Source of the DNA: Acididesulfobacillus acetoxydans
GTDB lineage: Bacteria > Bacillota > Desulfitobacteriia > Desulfitobacteriales > Desulfitobacteriaceae
Direction of reading: 5' to 3'
DNA length: 64,000 nt
NCBI RefSeq assembly: GCF_902729405.1
Contig: NZ_LR746496.1
Coordinates: 1,054,001-1,118,000, forward strand
Shown here: in pieces, positions 53,705-62,731 of the stretch
How the letters are laid out: the number at the start of each line of letters is the position of its first letter
Position numbering within the stretch: position 1 is the stretch's first letter
Program-made: the position numbers and the translations under genes
Notes under the pieces: model-generated
The model's database searches: none
Told to the model about the DNA's origin: nothing
Seen by the model: the letters and a program-made list of their open reading frames with translations, nothing else

Positions 53705-55423
53705 ATGAAGAAGTTGTCTAAGTTCACAAGAATGAGCGGATTGAAAAGATTGGGAACAGTTGCTGTGGCAGGCGTCTTGCTCATGGCCACGGTCCTGACC
53801 GGCTGCGGTTCGCAAAACAACGGAACCCAGCCGCAAAAGAACACAGCGGCCGTTGGCAAACCTCAGATGGGGGGAACCTACCTCACGTACTGGCAGGATG
53901 ACCCGAAAAGCCTGGATCCAGCGCAATGCGGGGATGTGGAGACTTACGATTTTCTGGAGACCATGTTTGACGGTCTTCTCACTTGGGATCAAAGCGGCAA
54001 GAAGATCATCCCGGACCTGGCCGAGGCCATGCCAACGGTCAGCAATAACGGAACCACGTATACGTTTAAGCTGAGGCAAGGGATTACGTTCACAAATGGG
54101 GATCCCCTGACGGCCGACGATGTCGTCTATACCTTCAATCGCCTGGCGGCGCACGCCACGGCCTCTGTGGGTGCTTCCTACTACACCATGATCAAAGGCT
54201 TTAACGAGATGCAGGCGGGCCATGCCAAGACTTTGGCCGGGGTCAAAGCGGTAGACAAATACACGGTTCAGTTTGATCTGACCCAAGCGAACCGCACTTT
54301 CGCCGATGTGATAGCCATGCCTTTCGCTTATATCGTCGACAAGAAAGTCGTTTCGGCTTTGGCGAATCCTTATTCTTCGGCGGATTTTTCCAAGGATCCC
54401 GTTGGGACCGGTCCCTTCAAGTTCGTGGAGTGGAAGAAAGGTCAGATCGTAAAAGTAGTTCGCAACCCGCATTATTTCATGAAGGACCAATACGGGCAGC
54501 AGCTTCCTTATCTCGCTGGCATCACTTGGAAGTTGGGGATCGACGATCCGATAGCCTTCATGAAATTCAAGGACAAAGAGCTCGATTTTTCGCGCATTCC
54601 GGCGGCCGAATTTGTCAATACGATTAACAACCCGGCCATGAAGCCCGACATCAGGACTTTGGTGGCAAATGACCTGTGGTATTTTTATGTCAACAATGCC
54701 GATCCCCCGTTCAATAAGCCTCTGGTCAGGCAGGCCTTGGAGTACGCCATTAACAAACAGGATGTGCTCAAAACCGTCAACAACCGGGGGGTTGAGGCCA
54801 ATGAGATCCTGCCCCCCAACATGCCGGGCTATAAAGCCAATCCGGCGGGATACAGCTACGATTTGGCCAAAGCGAAAAAGCTGTTGAGCGAAGCCGGTTA
54901 TCCCAAGGGGTTGCCGGGTACCTATGATCTCATCTACACGAAGGCGGCCGCCAATGATCCGATCGTGGCCAATATTCAGGCTCAGCTGAAACAGATTGGA
55001 ATGAATGTCCAGTTGAGGGGGCTGCCTTTCCCCCAATACCTGAACACCATTCAGACCGGCAAAGCGGTTGTGTCCTACGGCGGCTGGGTGCAGGACTATC
55101 CCGACCCGGACGATTTCCTGGACATTCTCTTCAACTCGGCCGGCATTCCCTCCCAAAACAACTGGGAGTACAAGAATGCTACCGTAGACAAATTGCTGAA
55201 TGAAGCGGTGCAAAATCCTAATCTGGACCAAGTGATTCCGACGTACCACAAAATTGAAAAACAGATCATGGAAGATGCCGCTATCGTTCCCATCTACCAC
55301 AGCAAGGTCTTCAGAGTAGTTCAACCCTGGGTCGAGAACGCCAACCTCCACCCTGTCTACTGCTACTTTGACTACACTCACCTCTGGATCAATCAAAAAG
55401 CAGAAAAGGCAGCCAAAGGCTGA
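53705..55423 (+). CDS. Family-5 extracellular solute-binding lipoprotein
   Basis: This 572-residue protein has a lipoprotein signal, basic start then VAVAGVLLMATVLTGC with lipobox LTGC (Cys38). The SBP_bac_5 domain follows: DPKSLDPAQCGDVETYDFLETMFDGLLTWD, FKLRQGITFTNGDPLTADDVVYTFNRL, VGTGPFKFVEWKKGQ, NKPLVRQALEYAINKQDVL, YGGWVQDYPDPDDFLDILF. It captures peptides or nickel-type ligands for an Opp/Dpp ABC importer, but no permease or ATPase is adjacent, so it is an orphan here. A terminator follows. Confidence 0.93.
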   Translation: MKKLSKFTRMSGLKRLGTVAVAGVLLMATVLTGCGSQNNGTQPQKNTAAVGKPQMGGTYLTYWQDDPKSLDPAQCGDVETYDFLETMFDGLLTWDQSGKKIIPDLAEAMPTVSNNGTTYTFKLRQGITFTNGDPLTADDVVYTFNRLAAHATASVGASYYTMIKGFNEMQAGHAKTLAGVKAVDKYTVQFDLTQANRTFADVIAMPFAYIVDKKVVSALANPYSSADFSKDPVGTGPFKFVEWKKGQIVKVVRNPHYFMKDQYGQQLPYLAGITWKLGIDDPIAFMKFKDKELDFSRIPAAEFVNTINNPAMKPDIRTLVANDLWYFYVNNADPPFNKPLVRQALEYAINKQDVLKTVNNRGVEANEILPPNMPGYKANPAGYSYDLAKAKKLLSEAGYPKGLPGTYDLIYTKAAANDPIVANIQAQLKQIGMNVQLRGLPFPQYLNTIQTGKAVVSYGGWVQDYPDPDDFLDILFNSAGIPSQNNWEYKNATVDKLLNEAVQNPNLDQVIPTYHKIEKQIMEDAAIVPIYHSKVFRVVQPWVENANLHPVYCYFDYTHLWINQKAEKAAKG

Positions 55424-55475
55424 GTGAAGTTCTGAGAGCGGACTATGCTTAAGTGCCCCTGTGTCCCTTTAAAAG

Positions 55476-55512
55476 GCCCCCCTTACCGTAGTTTCGGAAG
55501 GGGGGCTCTTTA
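55476..55512 (+). terminator. Rho-independent terminator
   Basis: GCCCCCCTT and AAGGGGGGC form a 9-bp stem, extended inside by CCG/CGG, and are followed by TCTTT. It ends the solute-binding protein transcript. Confidence 0.8.
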
Positions 55513-55765
55513 GAGGGCATTTTGCGTGTCAGGGTTCGGAGGACAACGAAGGCTCAGGGCTGCCGCACGCTCGGGGCCAATGCACGCGTATTGTTTCGAC
55601 GGCCGCCCTCTTAGGAGGTTCGCACGACGCCGAGGGCCTGGGAACACCGGCGGGCGGGAAGAGGCAAGATCCGAGAAAGCGCACGGTCCAAGAATATGCT
55701 TTTCCCTCCCAAATCGCCTTCAGCTTATGATAAAATCTTAGCAAAACGCGAAGGCGGTGAATTTC

Positions 55766-56257
55766 ATGATCCTCTTGGGCATCTTAATCTTCTTCGCCAG
55801 GATTGTGGACGTTTCCTTGGACACCCTGCGGGTCAAGTCGATTATCAGGGGGAAAAGAATCCTCGTCTCGGCAATTGCCTTTGTTGAAATTATCGTCTAC
55901 ACTCTGGGGGCTTCCCAAGCGTTTAAGTACGTCATGCATCCGAGTGTTCTTCTGTTCTATGCTTTGGGGTATGCCGCCGGGAACTTTGTCGGGATGCTTA
56001 TTGATGATAAACTGTCGAAGGACAGCGTTTTTGCCCTGGTGGTCACGGAACATGACGAATGGGCTTTGGCGGATAGACTCAGGGGGCGCGGATTCGCCGT
56101 CACGACCGCCAAAGGGTATGGCCTGAACGGGGCGGAGAAGGCCCAGCTGAAAATGGTGGTTAAGAAAAAGCGCTTTGGAGAATTATCGGGACTCATAAAG
56201 GAGTTCGACCCGTCCGCTTATGTCGTGACCATGGACGTTAAAGATATGAAGAGGTGA
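55766..56257 (+). CDS. UPF0316 / DUF2179-DUF5698 membrane protein
   Basis: The ATG at 55,766 is preferred over the GTG at 55,757 because AAGGCGGTG lies six bases before it. The product is 163 residues. Three N-terminal membrane helices (ILLGILIFFARIVDVSL, VSAIAFVEIIVYTLGAS, LLFYALGYAAGNFVGMLI) carry DUF5698; the C-terminal soluble DUF2179 part has LRGRGFAVTTAKGYGLNG and DPSAYVVTMDVKDM. Function unknown. Its 3' end overlaps the convergent YaaL-like gene by 20 bp. Confidence 0.88.
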   Translation: MILLGILIFFARIVDVSLDTLRVKSIIRGKRILVSAIAFVEIIVYTLGASQAFKYVMHPSVLLFYALGYAAGNFVGMLIDDKLSKDSVFALVVTEHDEWALADRLRGRGFAVTTAKGYGLNGAEKAQLKMVVKKKRFGELSGLIKEFDPSAYVVTMDVKDMKR

Positions 56258-56597
56258 GAAGGTGAGGGGATGGGTGTGTATCTTCATCTTTCCCCTTGAT
56301 ATATTGCTTCAGCCAGGGAAAGAGGATATGGATTTTGAGTTCTGACATGGGTTCCCCCCTCATCATCTTTAGTTTCCTATTGAGCAGGCAGTGTTCCGCT
56401 TCGGCCAACTTCAGCTCCAAGACCGCAATCTCGATGTATTCGGGTTTGGCAAAGGAAAAATTGTCCCAGGCTTGACGAATTTTGTTCTCCAAGGCCTTGA
56501 TCTCAAGCATCGTCCTTCCCTCTTCGTCATCCGCCGGGGATGAGGCGCCTGTACCGTCGTTGGGAGCGAACAGGCTACCGCGGCTCAATCTGAACAT
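56238..56597 (-). CDS. YaaL-like (DUF2508) small protein
   Basis: The ATG at 56,597 has GGGAGGTGG seven bases upstream. The product is 119 residues. The segment MLEIKALENKIRQAWDNFSFAKPEYIEIAVLELKLAEAEHCLLNRKLK fits the DUF2508/YaaL helical pattern, short proteins with no assigned function in Firmicutes. The N-terminal 30 residues (FRLSRGSLFAPNDGTGASSPADDEE) and C-terminal tail are unconserved-looking. Assignment is moderate. Confidence 0.6.
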   Translation of the reverse strand: MFRLSRGSLFAPNDGTGASSPADDEEGRTMLEIKALENKIRQAWDNFSFAKPEYIEIAVLELKLAEAEHCLLNRKLKMMRGEPMSELKIHILFPWLKQYIKGKDEDTHPSPHLLTSSYL

Positions 56598-57167
56598 ATT
56601 TCCACCTCCCAAAAAAACAAATGAGGAAAGCTCATTCCTGCACCCACTTCAAGATATGAAACAGGTTCTCTCATTATGTTTCTGTCCGTAAAGCGATAGC
56701 TGCGGTAGAACCATCATAGGATATATTCATTGTGGGAATATTGACGGGATATGACCTGGGTGATAATCTCTGTTTGGATAAGACAATTTTCGGGGATGAA
56801 ATATTTATGACAGAAGATTAGATTTCGAAGCGCTGCGCCTCTGTCAAGGCAGCGGAAAGTCGCTGGACTTGTGAAAGAGAGATTATTCGCTTGTACAGAT
56901 ATTTCACAGAGCTGCTTGTACCGATATGTAATCTCACAGGGCGATGGGCTCAATGTGGGGTTAAGGCAGTGGGATTTGTGAAAGAGTCCTCAAGTTCTTG
57001 GCTGGGTGTAGCGTGTATATCGCCGGTAAAGAAAGGAGTGGAGGGGAAGGCGGTGCCGAGGAAGGATTCCGGAATACACCGAATAGACAGAATACATACG
57101 CCATTAATCCTGACAAAATGATCCGGCCATTGGTAATGACGATGTTTTATTGGAAGAGGTGAAGAAA
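56598..57167. other. 570-bp intergenic region upstream of MFS exporter
   Basis: AT-rich, with a direct repeat GCTTGTACAGATAT (56,889) and GCTTGTACCGATAT (56,914), 25 bp apart and each followed by a CTCACAG/TTCACAG word, a candidate regulator site. No gene or known RNA was recognised. Confidence 0.4.
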
Positions 57168-58616
57168 ATGGGTGAGAACATCCCGCTGCGTAAAAGAGAA
57201 AACTATCACTGGTTTGTGGTGGGAACAGTATGTATAGGTGCTTTTATGGCGGCCCTGGACGCCAGCATTATTAATGTTGCCATGCCGACCATGAGTCAAG
57301 GTTTTTCCGTGGGCATGGATAAAGTAGAATGGGTCTCTATCGCTTACCTTTTGACTTTAACATCCCTCCTTACCCTTTTGGGCAGTTTGTCCGACAGGCT
57401 GGGCAGAAAGTTCTTTTATACCATAGGTTTCGGTATTTTCGGGCTGGGCTCGGGTTTGTGCGGCATAGCGGGAGCGATACCGATTCTCATTGCCGCCCGC
57501 GTTCTGCAAGCGATTGGCGCGGCTATGCTGCAAGCCAACTCCGTCGCCATCATTACCTCGGCCGTTCCGCCGACCAGCCGAGGGAAAGCCATTGGCATTC
57601 AGGGTTCGGCCCAAGCCATTGGTCTGTCCATCGGACCGACGGTCGGAGGCCTCATGATAGCGAATTTCAGCTGGCGCTTTATTTTTTACGTGAACATTCC
57701 GGTCGCTATTGCGGGCACTGTTATTGCCGCTTTCATCTTGCCGAGGGATAAGCCCAACCCGCATTCCAGCCGCTTCGATTATTGGGGTGCCATCTTCCTG
57801 ACCCCGGCCTTGATTCTCCTGGTGCTGATTTTTAAGGACGGGTATAAAGTCGGCTGGCTCTCGCCCATGATTCTGCTTGAGTTCCTGGCCACGGCGATGT
57901 TTCTGGTACTGTTCGTCATACGCGAGAAAAAATGCCAGAGCCCGATGATCAGTCTAAGCCTTTTCAAAATCAAAGCTTTTACAAGCGGGAATATCTCCGG
58001 CCTCCTGTCCTATTCCCTGATGTTTGGGATCATTTTCCTTATGCCGTTTTACCTGGATTGGATTTTGAAACTGCCGCCTTTCTATGTCGGGCTGATTCTG
58101 ACAGTCGTGTCTGTCTCCATGTTTATCATGTCCCCCATTTCCGGGGCGATCGCCGATCGCATCGGCACCCGGATTCTGACCAGTGCGGGTATGATAGTCG
58201 CCTCAATGGGTGCCGGCGTTTTGATTTTCCTGGGGCGGAGAACCTCTGTTTTTATTGACCTGGCGGGATTGATCATGGTCGGAGTCGGCATGGGATTATT
58301 TACTCCTCCCAACAACAGTTCTGTGATGGGCAGCGCGCCGCCGGAACACGTCGGGGTGGCCGGAGGTATCCTGAACATGTCGAGATCTTTAGGTATGAGC
58401 ATGGGGGTAGCCATCGCGGGAACCCTGTACAACAGCGATTTCCACAGTTTTCATCTCATCAAGCATACTTTGGTCAGGGCCCGGATCCTTGCCTTTCATT
58501 TAGGCTTCGAAGGAATGGCGGCTATGGGCATTATCGCCGCTTTGATCTGCATCTTTGTTTACAGCCGCACCAAGCCCAACAAGCTGTCGCCGGATCAATA
58601 CGTTTCATTCCACTGA
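57168..58616 (+). CDS. DHA2-family (EmrB/QacA) multidrug exporter
   Basis: The start at 57,168 (MGENIPLRKRENYHWFVVG) has AGAGGTG upstream. The product is 482 residues with about 14 membrane helices. DHA2 motifs are LDASIINVAMPTM (motif D1), GSLSDRLGRKFFYTIGFGIFGLGSGLCG (motif A), LQAIGAAMLQANSVAII, and motif C in GLSIGPTVGGLMI. It is a proton-driven drug exporter by family. No MarR or TetR regulator is adjacent. Confidence 0.92.
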   Translation: MGENIPLRKRENYHWFVVGTVCIGAFMAALDASIINVAMPTMSQGFSVGMDKVEWVSIAYLLTLTSLLTLLGSLSDRLGRKFFYTIGFGIFGLGSGLCGIAGAIPILIAARVLQAIGAAMLQANSVAIITSAVPPTSRGKAIGIQGSAQAIGLSIGPTVGGLMIANFSWRFIFYVNIPVAIAGTVIAAFILPRDKPNPHSSRFDYWGAIFLTPALILLVLIFKDGYKVGWLSPMILLEFLATAMFLVLFVIREKKCQSPMISLSLFKIKAFTSGNISGLLSYSLMFGIIFLMPFYLDWILKLPPFYVGLILTVVSVSMFIMSPISGAIADRIGTRILTSAGMIVASMGAGVLIFLGRRTSVFIDLAGLIMVGVGMGLFTPPNNSSVMGSAPPEHVGVAGGILNMSRSLGMSMGVAIAGTLYNSDFHSFHLIKHTLVRARILAFHLGFEGMAAMGIIAALICIFVYSRTKPNKLSPDQYVSFH

Positions 58617-58764
58617 GTTGTCCTTGAGTTATCCTAGTTTCATAATATGAATGATTTTAGGGCTAACAGGTTTCACACCATTAGGGTTGTACCGTATGAC
58701 TGACGTTTGTTGCACAGTATGGATGAAGTTGCCAGGCTAAGTCTGGGGAAAGAAGGTGCTGAAC

Positions 58765-59313
58765 ATGAGTGATCCAAATTTCAATGTACTTCTCTATTCG
58801 GACGGGTCACTGCATTCCTTTTCGGCGGCGGTTTATACGGCCAGGCTAATGCAAAATATGCCCTATATGCATTTGACCGTCGTTCAGGTGCAAGAACACG
58901 TGCTCGGTTCAGAATATCGGTGGATCGACACGTGGCCCATCAGTCCCAATTCGGCCTGGATGAAAAAGATTCTTGAAGAAGCTGACGAAGAGACAAAAAA
59001 GGAGTATTCAGACATCCTCAAGAAAACCCAAGCCGTCTTTCTCAAGAAGGGATTGGAAATAAACTATCAGATGTTGATTGCCAAAGCGACGATTTCGGAA
59101 ACGGCGGATGCCATCATCGACTATGCGGTGAAGAATTCGTTCAACCTGATCATTATGGGTACCCGAGGCTTGACAGACCTTAAAGGATTGATCTTTGGCA
59201 GTGTGGCTCATACCATGCTCAATAGGTCCCCGATACCAGTTCTGCTGATCAAGAAATTGCCTCAGGAGCTAATTGACACTTATGAACGTGCAGCCGGAAT
59301 TGGAAATGGCTGA
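58765..59313 (+). CDS. Universal stress protein (UspA family)
   Basis: The ATG at 58,765 is preferred over the GTG at 58,756. The product is 182 residues. The UspA fold starts FNVLLYSDGSLHSFSAAVYTARL, and the ATP-binding C-terminal motif G-2x-G-9x-G(S/T) appears as GTRGLTDLKGLIFGSVAHTML followed by RSPIPVLLIK. The insertion around residues 55-75 (YRWIDTWPISPNSAWMKK) is longer than in typical Usps. Role in stress response is inferred from family. Confidence 0.9.
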   Translation: MSDPNFNVLLYSDGSLHSFSAAVYTARLMQNMPYMHLTVVQVQEHVLGSEYRWIDTWPISPNSAWMKKILEEADEETKKEYSDILKKTQAVFLKKGLEINYQMLIAKATISETADAIIDYAVKNSFNLIIMGTRGLTDLKGLIFGSVAHTMLNRSPIPVLLIKKLPQELIDTYERAAGIGNG

Positions 59314-59391
59314 GTGAATAGGGCGCTAAAGGCCTTGACACCCAATTGCCGGCTGCTCGTTACGAGTGCACCGTCCGGAAGTGTACCGAAA

Positions 59392-59435
59392 GGAAAACCG
59401 TCCGGCGAGGTTTGATCCTCGTCGGGCGGTTTTCC
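59392..59435. terminator. Hairpin between convergent genes
   Basis: A 19-bp stem, GGAAAACCG-CCGGCGAGG with CCTCGTCGG-CGGTTTTCC (G-U pairs included), loop TTTGAT. It lies between the Usp gene and the convergent Fbp permease gene, so probably terminates both. Confidence 0.75.
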
Positions 59436-59450
59436 CTGCTTGTTCGGCAA

Positions 59451-61130
59451 TCAGCGGCTGCCGCGGGTTTGAAGTTTCTGAACGATGAAATGGAGGAGGA
59501 GGGTAAGCAACACGACCGTGATCGCCATGGCCATGCCGCTGGACAAATCCCCCTGATCAAACTGCTGGAAGATGTAGGTAGAAACGGTTTGCAGGCCGGG
59601 CGGGCTCACTAGCATGGGAGCGACCAAATCACGCACGCCGATGGAAAAGACCGTGATCCAGCCGGCTAAGACAGAAGGGAATAAGAGCGGCAGTACAATA
59701 CGCTGTGCTACGCGCCAGGGGGGCAGGTGATGTACGAGTCCCGCTTCCCACAAGGACGAAGACAGATTGTTTAAGGCACCCGTGGTGTATGTGACCGCAT
59801 AAGGCAGAAAGAGAACGACATAGCAGGCGACCAGCATGGCAGGTGTGTTGTAGAGAGTCCATTTCAGCCAGGGGGCGTTCCAAAAGAGAATCATTCCGAT
59901 CACAATCAGGACATCCGGAACAGCGTAAGGCAGAATCACCAGAAGTCCGAGATATTGGGTCCAAGCGGAGGCGAAGAAACGGGTCACACCGGCTATGATG
60001 AGCCCAAGGAGGGTGCAGATGCCGGCCGCAGTGAAGGCTAATTCGAAACTGGTGACTAAAGCCTGCAAAGCGCTGGAACCCAGCTCCAGCAAGGCGGTAT
60101 AATGACTCAGAGTCAGGTTGCTCAGGAGAAAGCCGTTTCCCTCGATTCTCAGCAGGGAAGTGATCAAGACGGACCCGTAGGGGATGCCCAGGGCGAGAAC
60201 CAGAGTGAGTCCGGCATAAATAGAGGCGATGACCGCCCAAGGCCGTTTTGTCTCTGGTTCGGGCGAGGATGATTGGCCGCTGATCAAGGTGTAGTTTTTT
60301 CTTTTCTGATAAAGGTTATTGACAAACCAGACGACAAAGCTCATTCCCAAGAGAGGGAGGGACAATTGAGCGGCCCGGGCAAAACTTACTGGCCAAGTAG
60401 AAATGTTTTGATAGATGGCGGTGGTCAAGACGGGGTAATGGATGAGGCTGCCGAAAACGAGAGGCGTGCCGAATTCCCCGATGGCCTTGATGAAGACCAG
60501 AACACCAGTGGCCAGTAAAGGTTTTGTCAGCAGGGGCAGCCAGATGCGAATGAAGCGAATACGGGGGGGTATGCCGCCGGTTCGCGCCGCCTCTTCCAGC
60601 CGCCCGCCGGCCGCGGACAGGGTCTGCTTTAAAGCGAGATATACTAAGGGAAATAAGTGGAGGCTCATAATCAGGCTCAGGCCCCAAACAGAGAAGAAAA
60701 AAGGTTCCAGATGCGAGGCGAAGGGCAGAAAGCCTTCCAGATAACCATGGGGCTGCAGAAAGAGAATCCAGCCTATGGACGAAATGTAAGGAGGAGTCAT
60801 AAAGGGGATCAAAAAGATAACGTCGAAATAAGGCGAGTTCAAGAGAAGGTTCTTGCGGGTGGCCAAGGCCAGGGGCAGAGCGACAAGGCTGGAGAAGAAG
60901 ACCACGCTCAGCCCCAGCAGGGCGGAGTGTAAAGCCGCGGTCAGGGCGGTGCCCGACAAGATAGCGTGAACGCCGGCCGGCAAAGGGAATTCGAAAGCGC
61001 GGAGCAAAATCATGAGCACCGGGGAAGCGTAGAAAAATGTGAGCGCGGGTGCCAAGATGAGCGGAATCAGATATTTTTGCCGCCGCGCCGGTACGGTGCG
61101 GAGCGCGGTCAGGCCGCGTGCTTCACTCAT
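59451..61130 (-). CDS. Fused ABC permease, FbpB/ThiP type
   Basis: The product is 559 residues from ATG 61,130 (MSEARGLTALRTV); an upstream in-frame ATG at 61,187 would overlap the preceding reading frame. About 12 helices form two BPD_transp_1 domains, with EAA loops EEAARTGGIPPRIRFIRIWLPLL and EAGLVHHLPPWRVAQRIVLPLLFP. Such fused permeases serve ferric iron, phosphonate or thiamine uptake. No ATPase gene is adjacent and its binding-protein gene is broken, so the system may be inactive here. Confidence 0.85.
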   Translation of the reverse strand: MSEARGLTALRTVPARRQKYLIPLILAPALTFFYASPVLMILLRAFEFPLPAGVHAILSGTALTAALHSALLGLSVVFFSSLVALPLALATRKNLLLNSPYFDVIFLIPFMTPPYISSIGWILFLQPHGYLEGFLPFASHLEPFFFSVWGLSLIMSLHLFPLVYLALKQTLSAAGGRLEEAARTGGIPPRIRFIRIWLPLLTKPLLATGVLVFIKAIGEFGTPLVFGSLIHYPVLTTAIYQNISTWPVSFARAAQLSLPLLGMSFVVWFVNNLYQKRKNYTLISGQSSSPEPETKRPWAVIASIYAGLTLVLALGIPYGSVLITSLLRIEGNGFLLSNLTLSHYTALLELGSSALQALVTSFELAFTAAGICTLLGLIIAGVTRFFASAWTQYLGLLVILPYAVPDVLIVIGMILFWNAPWLKWTLYNTPAMLVACYVVLFLPYAVTYTTGALNNLSSSLWEAGLVHHLPPWRVAQRIVLPLLFPSVLAGWITVFSIGVRDLVAPMLVSPPGLQTVSTYIFQQFDQGDLSSGMAMAITVVLLTLLLHFIVQKLQTRGSR

Positions 61131-61140
61131 TGCTTGCCCA

Positions 61141-62001
61141 TCATTGGCCGAGGATACTGTCCGCTTGGTGGATGACATTCTTTTCATCGGAGGTCAAGGC
61201 TTTCCAGTCGACTTGGAATTGTTTGATCTCATCCAGAGCGGCCCTTTTGGAACCGACCGATATGTCTTTCCTGCCGGGAAGAAGATAGGCATTGACGACA
61301 TCCTGTTGCCCTTCGCTCGAAAGGAGAAAATCTACGTATTTTTTGGCCGCGGTCAGGTTTTTGGCTGATTTCAAGATCATGACCGGCCGGGGATTAACCA
61401 CCGTGCCACTGGAGGGATAGACGATATCGATGGGCTCGCCTTTGGCCTTGTCGGCGTAAGCCATGTAATCGACCCCAGCCAAAACCATACTTTTGGCGCC
61501 CGTTAAAACCTGATTGAGGGATTCCGCGTTGGCCCCCTGGACAATCGCACCGTTGGCTTTTAACGCTTTGAAGAAGTCCCAAGAGTTTTGGTGATTTTGC
61601 AGGTAAGCCCCGGTAAAATCCAGCGCCGAACCGGATTGGGCAGGGTCCGGCATAACCACTTTGTTCTTGAAGGCCGGAGCTAAGGCGTCTTGCCAATCCC
61701 TGGGAGGTGTCTTAATTTCCTTGGTGTTGTAAGTTATGCCCAAGGCAGAGGCACTGTAAGCAAAATAATTATAATCTGGGTCGAACTAAATCAGTTGGCC
61801 GGAGTTCTTCGGCTTGTTGGGGAGGGTCATCCCTTGCTCTTTCAACCCCTCAGCGGCAGACCAATCAGCCAGAATTACCACATCGGCTTGGGGGTTGCTT
61901 TTCTCCGCTTGCGGGCGGACGGAAGATTTCACGCTTGGATAATAGCAGGCAGACGTAAAACGGCTGTTATCGAAAGGTAAACCGGGTGTTAAGTTTTTCA
62001 A
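61141..62001 (-). pseudogene. Broken Fe3+-type ABC substrate-binding protein gene
   Basis: In one frame, RPQAEKSNPQADVVILADWSAAEGLKEQG leads to GQLI, then an in-frame TAG (61,788-61,786), then FDPDYNYFAYSASALGITYNTKEIKTPPRDWQDAL down to the stop at 61,141. Both halves match FbpA-like binding proteins. The signal peptide and first 60 or so residues are missing or scrambled: the frame starts at MKNLTPGLPFDNSRF with no signal. Upstream lies the oppositely oriented HD gene, which overlaps it. Truncation plus nonsense codon indicates a pseudogene. Confidence 0.8.
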
Positions 62002-62690
62002 AGAAGGTGGAACTTACGAACACTCCCACGGATGAGACTGAGGGCCGCCCTGCGGATCAGCCCCTGGGCAGTTCTACGGATAAGGTTATAGGCGTACCCT
62101 CTGCGGCTGAAGCCAGACTCTTATTAGCAGAAGCCGAAAGGTTAAACCCGGGACGTTGGGTGCAACACTCCATCGTCACCGCTGAGGCGGCGCACAACAT
62201 AGCCTGCCATCACCGTGAACTTGATCCGGAGACTGCCTACGTCTTCGGATGTCTGCACGATATTGGCAGGCGTACAGGGATATCTCATTTGCGTCATACG
62301 ATCGACGGTTACGAGTTTCTGAGCGCAAAGGGTTACGAAGGGTGCGCCGGGATATGTCTTACGCACTCTTTCCCTTTGCCTGACCTGGAATCTTATTCGG
62401 GCAACAAAGACTGTACGGCGGATGAGCTCGTGTTTATTCAAGCTTACATCACGGGGATTCACTACACCCTGTATGATCAACTGATTCAGCTCTGTGATTC
62501 TCTGGCTGCGCCCAGGGGTTTCTGTCTGCTGGAGAAACGGATGGTAGATGTGGCTATGCGCTATGGGGTCAATGAGTCGACCGTGCCGAAATGGGAGGCG
62601 GTTTTCGCCATCAAGCAGAAATTTGAGGCTAGCCTGGGCTGCTCCGTCTACGAAGTGCTTCCGGGTATAGGTGAAACGACTTTCCTGTGA
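61986..62690 (+). CDS. HD-domain phosphohydrolase
   Basis: The GTG start has AAAGG upstream. The product is 234 residues. The HD core is WVQHSIVTAEAAHNIACHH and VFGCLHDIGRRTGISHLRHTIDG, with a metal-binding His and the HD doublet, then CLTHSFP and LIQLCDSLA, giving the H...HD...D arrangement. The first 45 residues are unconserved, and the start may be later. The substrate could be a nucleotide or phosphoester. The 5' end overlaps the broken binding-protein gene. Confidence 0.8.
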   Translation: MLSFSKKVELTNTPTDETEGRPADQPLGSSTDKVIGVPSAAEARLLLAEAERLNPGRWVQHSIVTAEAAHNIACHHRELDPETAYVFGCLHDIGRRTGISHLRHTIDGYEFLSAKGYEGCAGICLTHSFPLPDLESYSGNKDCTADELVFIQAYITGIHYTLYDQLIQLCDSLAAPRGFCLLEKRMVDVAMRYGVNESTVPKWEAVFAIKQKFEASLGCSVYEVLPGIGETTFL

Positions 62691-62731
62691 GTCTCTCTTC
62701 CGCAACCGGCTCTCATTTCCAACAGGGCGGT

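Noticed and set aside
53666-55396. 576-codon antisense frame over the solute-binding protein
   Set aside because: It is the shadow of a clear family-5 lipoprotein gene on the + strand.
61786-61788. Pyrrolysine at the TAG in the binding-protein gene
   Set aside because: Some Desulfitobacterium-like bacteria decode TAG, but the gene also lacks its N-terminus, so a plain pseudogene is more economical.
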